From contig PKFB01000064.1 of NCBI GenBank assembly GCA_002919305.1, positions 1-64,000 on the forward strand: a stretch of 64,000 nt of DNA, written 5' to 3'. The DNA comes from Actinomycetales bacterium (GTDB taxonomy: Bacteria > Actinomycetota > Actinomycetes > Mycobacteriales > Micromonosporaceae). Shown here in pieces: positions 26,043 to 34,208 of the stretch (the stretch's first letter is position 1; each line of letters begins with the position of its first letter). A model generated the notes under the pieces. The model was not told the DNA's origin. It made no database searches and saw nothing but the letters and a program-made list of their open reading frames with translations. Made by a program: the position numbers and the translations under genes.

Positions 26043-27260
26043 ATGGCCAAGATCAAGGTTGCCAACCCGGTCGTCGAGCTCGACGGCGACGAGATGACCC
26101 GGATCATCTGGCAGATGATCAAGGACCAGCTGATCCTGCCGTACCTTGACATCCAGCTGGAGTACTACGACCTATCCATCCAGAACCGGGACGCCACCGA
26201 CGACCAGGTGACGATCGACGCGGCCAACGCCATCAAGCGGCACGGGGTGGGTGTGAAGTGCGCCACGATCACCCCGGACGAGGCGCGTGTCGCCGAGTTC
26301 GGCCTGAAGCGGATGTGGCGCTCGCCTAACGGCACCATCCGCAACATCCTCGGCGGGGTGGTGTTCCGTGAGCCGATCATCATCAAGAACGTGCCGCGCC
26401 TGGTACCGGGCTGGACCAAGCCGATCGTTATCGGCCGTCACGCGCACGGTGACCAGTACCGGGCCACTGACTTCGTGGTCCCTGGCCCCGGCAAGGTGAC
26501 GATCACCTACACGCCGGCCGACGGCGGCGAGCCGATGGAGTTCGAGGTCGCCGAGTTCTCCGGCGGCGGGGTCGCGCTGGGCATGTACAACTTCGACGAC
26601 TCGATCCGGGACTTTGCCCGGGCCTCCTTCCGGTACGGTCTGTCGCGCGGGTACCCGGTCTACCTGTCCACCAAGAACACGATCCTTAAGGCCTACGACG
26701 GTCGGTTCAAGGACATCTTCGCCGAGGTCTACGAGCAGGAGTTCAAGGCCGAGTTCGAGGCCAAGGGGCTCACCTACGAGCACCGGCTCATCGACGACAT
26801 GGTCGCCCAGGCCCTGAAGTGGGAGGGCGGCTTCGTCTGGGCCTGCAAGAACTACGACGGTGATGTGCAGTCCGACACCGTCGCGCAGGGCTTCGGTTCC
26901 CTGGGGCTGATGACCTCGGTGCTGATGACCCCGGATGGCCGGACGGTGGAGGCCGAGGCCGCGCACGGCACGGTGACCCGGCACTACCGGCAGTGGCAGC
27001 GTGGGGAGAAGACCTCCACGAACCCGATCGCGTCGATCTTCGCGTGGACCCGGGGCCTGGCGCACCGGGGCACGTTGGACGGTACGCCCGAGGTGACGGC
27101 GTTCGCCGAGAAGCTGGAGCAGGCCTGCGTCGAGACGGTCGAGTCCGGCCAGATGACCAAGGACCTGGCGCTCTTGGTGGGTGGCGACACTCCGTGGCTG
27201 ACCACCGAGGAGTTCATGACCGCGATCGCCGACACCCTGGCCCGTAAGCTCTCGGCCTGA
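26043..27260 (+). CDS. icd: NADP-dependent isocitrate dehydrogenase, dimeric eukaryote-like type
   Basis: 405 aa. Oxidative decarboxylation of isocitrate to 2-oxoglutarate. The start [21 protein letters not shown], then [29 protein letters not shown], the phosphate-binding [16 protein letters not shown] and the catalytic [23 protein letters not shown] plus [14 protein letters not shown] mark the type II (subfamily II) dimer found in mitochondria and some bacteria. It is not the 740-aa monomer common in Streptomyces and corynebacteria. GAGAGGAG precedes ATG. Confidence 0.95.
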   Translation: MAKIKVANPVVELDGDEMTRIIWQMIKDQLILPYLDIQLEYYDLSIQNRDATDDQVTIDAANAIKRHGVGVKCATITPDEARVAEFGLKRMWRSPNGTIRNILGGVVFREPIIIKNVPRLVPGWTKPIVIGRHAHGDQYRATDFVVPGPGKVTITYTPADGGEPMEFEVAEFSGGGVALGMYNFDDSIRDFARASFRYGLSRGYPVYLSTKNTILKAYDGRFKDIFAEVYEQEFKAEFEAKGLTYEHRLIDDMVAQALKWEGGFVWACKNYDGDVQSDTVAQGFGSLGLMTSVLMTPDGRTVEAEAAHGTVTRHYRQWQRGEKTSTNPIASIFAWTRGLAHRGTLDGTPEVTAFAEKLEQACVETVESGQMTKDLALLVGGDTPWLTTEEFMTAIADTLARKLSA

Positions 27261-27297
27261 CATACGGGCGTTCGAAGGCGACACCGAGAAGCCGAGA

Positions 27298-27334
27298 TGT
27301 CCGGGTCGGCTCCGCGACGGGGCCGACCCGGACA
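27298..27334. terminator. Bidirectional terminator after icd
   Basis: TGTCCGGGTCGGC (27298-27310) and GCCGACCCGGACA (27322-27334) form a perfect 13-bp stem with an 11-nt loop. It is in the convergent gap between icd and the next minus-strand gene. No T-run. Confidence 0.8.
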
Positions 27335-27365
27335 ACCGAGGTCCCCACCGGCTTGTTGGGTAGTT

Positions 27366-28253
27366 CTAGGCCTTCTTCCGGGCACGGGTGTGTAACGCGT
27401 ACCGAAGCGCGGTGATGAGCGCTTCGATGCCGTGATTGATATCGGTGACGCGGTACACCAGCCAGCCAGCGCTGGTCAGCGCCACGTTCTCCACGTGGTA
27501 TCGGCCGGTGGGGTTTGTCTCGCCGTAGCGGATCGCGACCCGCTCCTCGGGCCAGGCCAGGCTGAGGGTGATGCTGCTGCCGTCCCAGAACCGGTACTCA
27601 TACTGGGGTATCGGTACGGGCAGCCCGGCCAAGATCAGTCGGGCCCTCAGCCGTGATTCATCCGGACTGCCGGAACGGTAATCCACAAGGCTGAAGATCT
27701 GGGCGGCGCGGGACCGTGCGTTTCGGTGACCCGGTTTAGTGGCCAGGTAACGTTTTAGTTGTTCCACGGTCAGCTGGCCGATACCCGTGAGGGCGTCCAG
27801 AATCGTGATCGCCTCGACCGGCTCCATTCGGATCGCAACTTCCCATGCGGTCCGGAGTGGAAGGGTGAGGCGTACGCCGTCCAGCGTGGTGACTTCATCT
27901 TCCGGTATCGGCGCGGTGCGGGTTTCAAGTCCAGCGAAGCCTTTGAATCTGCTGCCCAACGGAGCCACCACGTCAACCGGATCTAAGCTGGTGGCGATCC
28001 GTGCCCCCCACAACCAGGCGGCGCTACGCCCGGTAATGGCGGCGCCCGGCGGAATCAGCAGCATCGCGGCGCGGGCACGTAACCCGTGATCGTCCGGGAG
28101 CTGGGCGTCGGCATAGATGCCACGAAACACGCGGCGCCATGTGGAGCTCCGGAGTTGTTCACGGGTGAGCAAGCCCCGTGCCATGGCATCGCGGCCACGG
28201 AATATACGACGTTGCAAACTCGGTGGTCGGGTAGCCGGATAGGGCATGCGCAT
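27366..28253 (-). CDS. DUF559/AbiEi-like protein with a degenerate nuclease core
   Basis: 295 aa. The N-terminus (RDAMARGLLTREQLRSSTWRRVFRGIYAD) is the AbiEi-like winged-helix region seen in hundreds of actinobacterial DUF559 proteins, followed by PPGAAITGRSAAWLWG. The C-terminal Vsr-like nuclease part begins SPDESRLRARLILAGLPVP. Where family members read DLAWPE...EYDG, this protein reads SLAWPEERVAIRYGE, so the catalytic Asp, Glu and second Asp are lost. It is probably non-catalytic or decaying. The start is within a cluster of ATGs (28253 or 28247). An exact DnaA-box sequence and a dispersed hairpin repeat lie just upstream. Confidence 0.8.
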   Translation of the reverse strand: MRMPYPATRPPSLQRRIFRGRDAMARGLLTREQLRSSTWRRVFRGIYADAQLPDDHGLRARAAMLLIPPGAAITGRSAAWLWGARIATSLDPVDVVAPLGSRFKGFAGLETRTAPIPEDEVTTLDGVRLTLPLRTAWEVAIRMEPVEAITILDALTGIGQLTVEQLKRYLATKPGHRNARSRAAQIFSLVDYRSGSPDESRLRARLILAGLPVPIPQYEYRFWDGSSITLSLAWPEERVAIRYGETNPTGRYHVENVALTSAGWLVYRVTDINHGIEALITALRYALHTRARKKA

Positions 28254-28958
28254 GAGAGTGCATGATTCCTGTGTTCATTGCACCTCACCCTTCATCTCCT
28301 GTGGATAACCCCAGTTTTGGGGGTCTCCCGCTTGCCAATTTCGGTTTTCTTGTGCAAGATGCCCACTCGGCGTCACGTCGCCGGGGAATCATTGGTTGTC
28401 AGATGAGCCGGCCACGGTGCCTTCTGAGGCAGGCCCTAGAGCTGGTCATATGCTCTTTCTCACGATGTGGGCCGACGCTCAGGTGCGATGGCGTGGAAGC
28501 GCGACGAACCTTTGCGCTCTACCGCACTGATCCGGTTCACTATGCGTTTTCGTCGACGCACTCTCCGTAGTCGCTGATGTGATGGGATGAGAGTGGCGAT
28601 ATAGGTCCGCTCCCTGTACCGGACAAACCGTTGCCGGCGCCGCGCTTTTGAGGTCGGTCGCTGATTTCCAGCTGTTCACTGGTCGACGCGCCATCGACTG
28701 ATATCACGTGACCGGCGTCGTTGCGTGATCGCTTTACAGGCAAGGTCGTAATGGGGAGAGCCGCTGGAGTGCGGACGCTCCTCAGACTGGCGGCGTTGAG
28801 CACGTGTGTGATTGGAATGATGCCTTGTGCGACACGCCCGTATCAGGGCGTTAACCATCCTTAGAGGTTTTCTAAGATGTCCTCATTCTTAACCTATGGT
28901 CTAGCGTCATAGGTGTCATCTGTTCATGCCCGTCATGATGGGGGTAACTCGAAATCTA
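28254..28958. other. Gene-poor region upstream of the Dabb gene
   Basis: 705 bp of lower-GC DNA with stops in all frames. Contents: a perfect DnaA-box sequence TGTGGATAA (28300-28308), the 22-nt repeat at 28308-28329, and a small inverted repeat CTTAGA-GGTTT-TCTAAG (28860-28876) with several TAnnnT boxes just before the Dabb gene. Nothing coding was recognised; it may be decayed accessory DNA. Confidence 0.5.
28308..28329 (+). repeat. Dispersed 22-nt hairpin repeat, copy A
   Basis: ACCCCA, a 5-nt loop, GGGGGT, then CTCCC. A second copy lies on the minus strand at 62335-62356; 19 of 22 positions match and all three differences fall in the loop. A GGATAAC sequence abuts this copy. Confidence 0.65.
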
Positions 28959-29294
28959 ATGATCCGTCACACGGTGCTGTTTAAGTTCCGGCCAGGAATA
29001 TCCTGGGAAGATCCCCGCGTCGAGCGCGCCGAACAGATTACCCGTGCTCTTCCGATACATATCCCAGAGATCAAGAACTGGTGGGTCGGGCGCAACATAG
29101 CGAAGCGCGAGAACGCCTACGATCTCGTCCTCCAAGGCGACTTCGCTGATCAGGAGGCGCTGGCCCGCTACCTCACCCACCCTGAACACCAGCGCGGAGT
29201 CGCCGCGTGGCGTGAACTCGCCACGTGGGTCGTTGTTGACGCGGAGATTGATCCGGAGAGCTTTCAGGTCCGCGGCGTGGAGTCGACGGCGTGA
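28959..29294 (+). CDS. Dabb (stress-responsive alpha/beta barrel) domain protein
   Basis: 111 aa. The opening MIRHTVLFKFRPG is the standard start of Dabb dimeric alpha/beta-barrel proteins; ATG 28959 is therefore preferred over the upstream ATGs at 28926 and 28935. The middle NWWVGRNIAKRENAYDLVLQGDFADQEALARYLTHPEHQ gives the second strand and helix with the conserved H-P-x-H. The family includes small ligand-binding or monooxygenase-like proteins; no substrate can be given. Several TAnnnT boxes sit 40-80 nt upstream. It is the only intact gene in a 1.9-kb stretch. Confidence 0.85.
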   Translation: MIRHTVLFKFRPGISWEDPRVERAEQITRALPIHIPEIKNWWVGRNIAKRENAYDLVLQGDFADQEALARYLTHPEHQRGVAAWRELATWVVVDAEIDPESFQVRGVESTA

Positions 29295-29450
29295 GGCTCA
29301 TCGTGCGCCACGCTCAACTCCTCGGCTCACTCCTGATCCCTCTCGGTCCGGGCGGTGTCGTCAGACTGACGAAGCTATTTGATCCCTTTTGATCTCGCAG
29401 TGAGCGAGTCCTCTTGAGCTGTGAGGTTCTGTTAGTGAGGAAGTGCTGAG

Positions 29451-29889
29451 ATGACGCAGAGCGACAGTGTTGACTCACGGGTCGCGCAGTCGAAATGTGC
29501 GGTGGTACTTGATAACACTCTGCCGGTCGGGCTCGCCCTAATGCGGCGAGCGTCATTACCATGACGTTGAGCAACCGGGTGGATGGGCTCATAGGGCCGG
29601 ATGTCAAAGACGCCGACGGGTGAGTGCACGCCGGAGTCGTCCTTATCCCAGTACCGATCCTGACGGCTGTTCCCGCGTGGTGCACGCCATTTGGAGCGAA
29701 GCGGAGGAGACCGTCGACATGGTGGTGGTCGGCTTCAGCAGCTTGGCACAGTCCTGCCGGACCTACCAGGAGTACATCGACCGGATGGCAGCCACCCCCA
29801 CGTCACAACTGGAATTTGTGGGGGTCGGCCTCTTCGGGCCCAAGCGTGCCATCAATCGCCTGACCGGATCGCTGCCCCTGCTGCGGTGA
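29451..29889 (+). pseudogene. DUF2000-family gene broken by two frameshifts and a stop
   Basis: Three frames together rebuild a DUF2000 protein of about 145 aa. Frame one, from ATG 29451, gives KCAVVLDNTLPVGLA and breaks near 29538 by a one-base loss. Frame two continues NAASVITMTLSNRVDGLIGP and DVKDADG, then an in-frame TGA at 29621-29623, then VHAGVVLIPVPILTA. A second one-base loss near 29665-29685 leads to frame three with VVVGFSSLAQSCRTYQEYID and the family ending GPKRAINRLTGSLPLLR, stop at 29889. An internal ATG at 29719 with GGAGGAG upstream could still express a 56-aa fragment. Function of the family is unknown. Confidence 0.8.
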
Positions 29890-30116
29890 CCACGCCGCAT
29901 CGTCCCGAGGACGTTGACAATTTTCGATGACGGGCGTGATGGGCCGCGTGCGACGACGGTGATCCGGTGTCCTCTCGGGTTTTCTGCAGGACACGGATCA
30001 CCGGTCGCCAGCGCCGCAGAGAACACGTCGGCCGACGCGGGGCACATGGCTGCCGTCCCCGAATCTCAGCGCCGCACCTATCGCGCGGCGGATTCCCCAC
30101 ACGCCACAACGGGTGC

Positions 30117-31289
30117 TTAAACGTCGGTGGCGCGGGCAACCCCGGCGGCGGGGACGGCGACGAACGACGCGGGGGCCCGGAATCCCGCCTTCTCGAACGC
30201 CGCGGTCACCGCGTGGGCCACTCGGTCGGTGGCGTCGGCGTCGACGAGCGCCAGAACGCACCCGCCGAACCCGCCGCCGGTCATCCGAGCTCCGTACGCG
30301 CCGGCCTGGAGAGCGCTCTCCACCGCGGTGTCGACCTCGGGCACGGTGATCTCATAGTCATCCCGCATCGACGCGTGCGAGGCGGTCATCAAAGGGCCGA
30401 TTCCGCGGGCGTCCTTGGCGTTCAGAAGCGCCACGGTCTGGCGTACCCGTTCGTTTTCGGTGACCACATGCCGTACGCGTCGGCGACTGACCTCGTCGGG
30501 CAGGCGGGCCAGCGCGTCATCCAGGTCGGTCACATCCCGCAGGGCAGGGATGCCGAGGGTCCGGGCCGCCTGCTCACAGGTCGCGCGGCGCGCCGCGTAC
30601 TCCCCGGAGACCAGCCGGTGCGGCGCCCGGGTATCCACGACCAGAATCGCCAACCCCTGCGAGGCCAGGTCGAAAGGCACCTGTGTCATCTCGCCTGAGC
30701 GACAGTCCAGAAAGAGCGCGTGACCGGCCTGACACAGCGTTGAAGCGGTCTGGTCCATGATCCCGCAGGGGACGCCGACGTAGGCGTTCTCGGCGCGTTG
30801 GGCGATCCGGGGCCAGTCCGTGCGGGGCAGGTCAGCGTTCGCCAGCTCCACCAGGGCGGCTAACACCGCGCACTCCAAGGCCGCGGAGGAGGACAGGCCA
30901 GCGCCGAGCGGCACATCCGTGGCCAGGGCAAGGCGGGCGGAGGGCACAGCCACGCCGGCTTCCCGGAGCGCCCACACCACGCCGGCGACGTACGTGGCCC
31001 AGCCTGTCACCGCGCCGGGGGAGAGCTGGTCGGCGGTGAAGGTGACCTCCTCATCCGCGTACTCTGACCAAACCGTCCAGAAAGGACTGTCCTCTGTAGA
31101 GGTTGTTAGGACGGCGGAGGCGGCGACAGCGGTTCGCGCCGGGAGGGCGAACGGGAGAACAAAGCCCTCGTTGTAGTCGGTGTGTTCCCCGATCAGGTTG
31201 ACCCGCCCCGGGGCGGACCACACGGTGTCCGGCGGGCTTGCGTACCTGTCGGTGAAAGTGCGGTACGCGCGTTCGGCGGCCGAGGTCAT
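30117..31289 (-). CDS. galK: Galactokinase
   Basis: 390 aa GHMP kinase, galactose to galactose-1-phosphate. The galactokinase signature GRVNLIGEHTDYNEGFVLPFA is near residues 28-48; the ATP-binding PLGAGLSSSAALE loop is central; MDQTAS and the final GARMTGGGFGGCVLAL motif III are present. It is last in the galT-galE-galK block, starting 9 nt after the galE stop. A terminator was not obvious downstream. Confidence 0.96.
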   Translation of the reverse strand: MTSAAERAYRTFTDRYASPPDTVWSAPGRVNLIGEHTDYNEGFVLPFALPARTAVAASAVLTTSTEDSPFWTVWSEYADEEVTFTADQLSPGAVTGWATYVAGVVWALREAGVAVPSARLALATDVPLGAGLSSSAALECAVLAALVELANADLPRTDWPRIAQRAENAYVGVPCGIMDQTASTLCQAGHALFLDCRSGEMTQVPFDLASQGLAILVVDTRAPHRLVSGEYAARRATCEQAARTLGIPALRDVTDLDDALARLPDEVSRRRVRHVVTENERVRQTVALLNAKDARGIGPLMTASHASMRDDYEITVPEVDTAVESALQAGAYGARMTGGGFGGCVLALVDADATDRVAHAVTAAFEKAGFRAPASFVAVPAAGVARATDV

Positions 31290-31298
31290 GATGCGTCC

Positions 31299-32267
31299 TT
31301 ATGAAGACAGTCCTGGGTAGACGGACCGGTAGAACTCCCAGGCGCTGCTGATGATCTCGGGCAGCGCTGAGCGGCGGGGGTTCCAGCCCAGCTTGGTGCG
31401 GGCCTTCTCACTGGAGGCGACCAGAGTGCTGGGATCGCCGGGGCGTCGGGGCGCGATCTCCACCGGGATCGGATGACCGGTGACCTGTCGCACCACCTCC
31501 ACCACCTGGCGGTTGGAGAACCCCGCGCCGTTGCCCAGGTTGTAGATCTCATGCTCCCCGGGACGCATCGCCTCCAAAGCCAACAGATGCGCCTCGGCGA
31601 GGTCGGCCACATGGATGTAGTCACGGATGCAGGTGCCGTCGGCGGTCGGGTAGTCGTCGCCGTACAACTGCAGCTTCTCGCGGTGACCAGCGGCCACCTG
31701 CAAGGCGATCGGGATCAGGTGGGTCTCCGGATCATGCCGTTCCCCATACCGGCCGTACGCGCCGGCCACGTTGAAGTAACGCAAACTGACCGCGGCCAAG
31801 CCATGAGCGGTGCATTCCCCCGCCAAGGCGTGATCGATGGCCAACTTGGAGGCGGCGTACGGATTGGGGGGATCGGTGCGGGCGTCCTCCCGGATCGGCA
31901 CGGTCTCCGGGTCGCCGTAGACGTTGGCGGTGGAGGAGAACACCAACCGGCGTACCCCCGCCGCCCGCATGGCCGACAGCAGAGCCAAGGATCCGATGGT
32001 GTTGTTCTCCCAGTACTTCTCCGGGTGGAGCACCGACTCGCCGGCGGCGATAAAACCGGCAAAGTGCAAAACCGCGTCGAAGTCCCCCGTGAGTACCTGG
32101 GCGGCGTCGTGGACCCGGCCCCGCACCAGGGTGGCGCCCGGTGGCACCGCCTCGGCGTGACCAGTGGACAGGTCGTCGAGGACCACCACGTGGTGCCCCG
32201 CCTCCAGAAGCTGGGCGGTGACGACGCTTCCGATGTAACCGGCTCCCCCGGTGACCAGTAATTTCAC
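31299..32267 (-). CDS. galE: UDP-glucose 4-epimerase
   Basis: 322 aa extended SDR. NAD-binding VTGGAGYIGS at the N-terminus, catalytic STANVYGDP...YAASK (Ser/Tyr/Lys; the Tyr-x-x-x-Lys reads Y-A-A-S-K) and the conserved GDDYPTADGTCIRDYIHVADLAEAH. It interconverts UDP-galactose and UDP-glucose. The start is GTG in a 4-nt GTGA overlap with the galT stop. Confidence 0.95.
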   Translation of the reverse strand: MKLLVTGGAGYIGSVVTAQLLEAGHHVVVLDDLSTGHAEAVPPGATLVRGRVHDAAQVLTGDFDAVLHFAGFIAAGESVLHPEKYWENNTIGSLALLSAMRAAGVRRLVFSSTANVYGDPETVPIREDARTDPPNPYAASKLAIDHALAGECTAHGLAAVSLRYFNVAGAYGRYGERHDPETHLIPIALQVAAGHREKLQLYGDDYPTADGTCIRDYIHVADLAEAHLLALEAMRPGEHEIYNLGNGAGFSNRQVVEVVRQVTGHPIPVEIAPRRPGDPSTLVASSEKARTKLGWNPRRSALPEIISSAWEFYRSVYPGLSS

Positions 32268-33340
32268 AATGCCTCTCTCAACTGCCGCGCGGCCAGTTCC
32301 GGACGTACGTCATTGATGAAAACACCCATGGCGGATTCCGAACCGGCCAGATACTTCAACCGGTCGGGAGCGCGTCGGTTGCTGAACAGCTCCAGATGCA
32401 AGTACGCCAGGTCTCGATCGGTGTGGACCGGCGCCTGGTGCCATGCCGCGACATACGGCATGGGGACGCCGAACAGCGCGTCAAAACGCCGCAGGATCTC
32501 CAGGTAGAGCGGGCCGAAAGCATCCCGTTCGGCATCCGATAACGCCGGGATGTCGGGGACCTGCCGGTGCGGGTAAATGTGCACCTCATAGGGCCAGCGG
32601 GCGGCGGCCGGGACGAACGCGGTCCAGTACTCGTTGTAGGCGATCACGCGTTCGCCGCGCCGCTCGGCGGCCAGCAGATCCGCGAACAGATTCCGGCCGG
32701 TGCGTTCGGCGTGTCGACGGGCCGAGCGCAGCATCTGTCGGGTGCGGGGCGTGATGAAGGGGTACGCATAGATCTGGCCGTGGGGATGGTGCAGCGTCAC
32801 CCCGATCTCCGGGCCCCGGTTCTCGAAGCAGAAAACCTGCTCCACACCCTCGATCTCTGACAGCGCCACGGTTCGGTCGGCCCACACCTCCACCACAGTA
32901 CGTACCCGTTCGGGGGACAGATTGACGAACGACGCGTTGTGGTCGGAGGTGAAGCAGACCACCTCGCAGCGTCCACCCCCTGGCCGCAGGGAGACCAGGC
33001 CGTCGTCGAGCCACCCCTGGCTGGCTTCAAAGCGGTGGCTGAAAGAAGGGAACCGGTTCTCAAAAACCACCACGTCGTAGTCCTGGGCCGGGATCTCACT
33101 GGGACGCCCCGGCCGGGAGGGACACAGCGGGCACTGGTCGCTGGGAGGCAGAAAAGTGCGGTTTTGACGGTGGGTGGCGACCGCGATCCACTCGTCCAGC
33201 AGAGGGTCGTACCGCAGCTGGGAGGCGGGCGGGGGAGGCGGCAGCTCCCGCTCGTCAGGGGCGGTGCGGTCAGCGTCGTCCCGCTCGTCGAAATAGATCA
33301 GCTCGCGGCCGTCGGCGAGCCGGACCGGTGTGCGTTTCAT
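32264..33340 (-). CDS. galT: Galactose-1-phosphate uridylyltransferase
   Basis: 358 aa HIT-superfamily enzyme. Zinc-site CPLCPSRPG near residue 60, then YDVVVFENRFPSF and the nucleotidyl-His motif GVTLHHPHGQIYAYPF (HPHGQ), and the second zinc/iron-site region near the C-terminus (HLELF). The start ATG at 33340 overlaps the DeoR-family stop (ATGA); 60 further in-frame codons upstream belong to the DeoR gene region. It exchanges UMP between UDP-glucose and galactose-1-phosphate. Confidence 0.95.
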   Translation of the reverse strand: MKRTPVRLADGRELIYFDERDDADRTAPDERELPPPPPASQLRYDPLLDEWIAVATHRQNRTFLPPSDQCPLCPSRPGRPSEIPAQDYDVVVFENRFPSFSHRFEASQGWLDDGLVSLRPGGGRCEVVCFTSDHNASFVNLSPERVRTVVEVWADRTVALSEIEGVEQVFCFENRGPEIGVTLHHPHGQIYAYPFITPRTRQMLRSARRHAERTGRNLFADLLAAERRGERVIAYNEYWTAFVPAAARWPYEVHIYPHRQVPDIPALSDAERDAFGPLYLEILRRFDALFGVPMPYVAAWHQAPVHTDRDLAYLHLELFSNRRAPDRLKYLAGSESAMGVFINDVRPELAARQLREAL

Positions 33341-34158
33341 CGGTTGCCCACTCCGGTATTCCCGGTTCCGGTGGTGCCCGTCGGTTTGGGATCGGCCACC
33401 ACCAGCTTGCCTACCCGGGCCGCCAACTCCTCGCGGGCCGCGTCGGGCAGGCCGCTGTCGGTGACCAGCACATGGGCGTCCTCCAACCGGGCGATGGTGG
33501 AGATCCCGATCGTCTCCCACTTGGTGTGGTCGGCGACCACCACCAGCTGACGGGCGGACTCCACAAGCGCCCGGTCGGTCTCGGCCTCCATCAGGTTGGG
33601 GGTGGTGAAACCCACCCGAGCGTTCATGCCATGAACGCCGAGGAAGAGCATGTCCACATGCAGGGAGCGGATCGCGGCCACCGCCACCGGCCCGACCAGA
33701 GCGTCTGACGGGGTGCGTACCCCACCGGTGAGGATGACGGTCTGATCCCGCCGGCCGGAACGGTGCAGGATCTCGGCCACCGGCATGGAGTTGGTGACCA
33801 CTGTCAGGCCAGGGATGTCGGTCAGGTGGGTGGCCAGGGTCGCTGTCGTGGTCCCTGCCGATAGCGCGATGGCCGAGCCCGGCTCGACGAAACGGGCAGC
33901 CGCCGCGGCGATGGCCTCCTTCTCCGCCTGCTGCCGTGTGGACTTCACGGCAAAGCCGGGTTCATCGGTGGAGCTGTGTTCGGCCAGGGTCGCACCGCCG
34001 TGCACTTTGGCCACTAAACCGCGTTCGGCCAGCGCCTCCAGGTCACGGCGGATTGTCATGTCCGACACCCCGAATTCCCGGACCAGATCACTGACCCGTA
34101 CCCCACCGTGCCGCCGGACTAGTTCCGCGATCGCGGCCTGACGTTGCTGCGCCAGCAT
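33337..34158 (-). CDS. DeoR-family transcriptional regulator of the galactoside operon
   Basis: 273 aa from MLAQQRQAAIAELVRRHGG, the usual beginning of this family; ATG 34173 is an alternative with its own GGGGAG. The N-terminal winged helix is VSDLVREFGVSDMTIRRDLEALAERGLVAKVHGGA. The C-terminal sugar-phosphate-sensing domain has SAGTTTATLATHL, TPNLMEAETDRALVESA and VVVADHTKWE. Located between the beta-galactosidase and galT, it should repress the operon in response to a sugar phosphate. Its operator is unproven; a 16-bp palindrome sits at the operon front. Confidence 0.92.
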   Translation of the reverse strand: MLAQQRQAAIAELVRRHGGVRVSDLVREFGVSDMTIRRDLEALAERGLVAKVHGGATLAEHSSTDEPGFAVKSTRQQAEKEAIAAAAARFVEPGSAIALSAGTTTATLATHLTDIPGLTVVTNSMPVAEILHRSGRRDQTVILTGGVRTPSDALVGPVAVAAIRSLHVDMLFLGVHGMNARVGFTTPNLMEAETDRALVESARQLVVVADHTKWETIGISTIARLEDAHVLVTDSGLPDAAREELAARVGKLVVADPKPTGTTGTGNTGVGNR

Positions 34159-34208
34159 CGGCGCTCCCCTCATCCTTGTGCTCCCCCGCCTGCCTTTGCG
34201 GTATTGCG

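Noticed and set aside
28300-28308. Perfect DnaA box, possible origin
   Set aside because: A single box without a cluster, dnaA/dnaN genes or an AT-rich unwinding element is expected by chance or belongs to the local repeat context.
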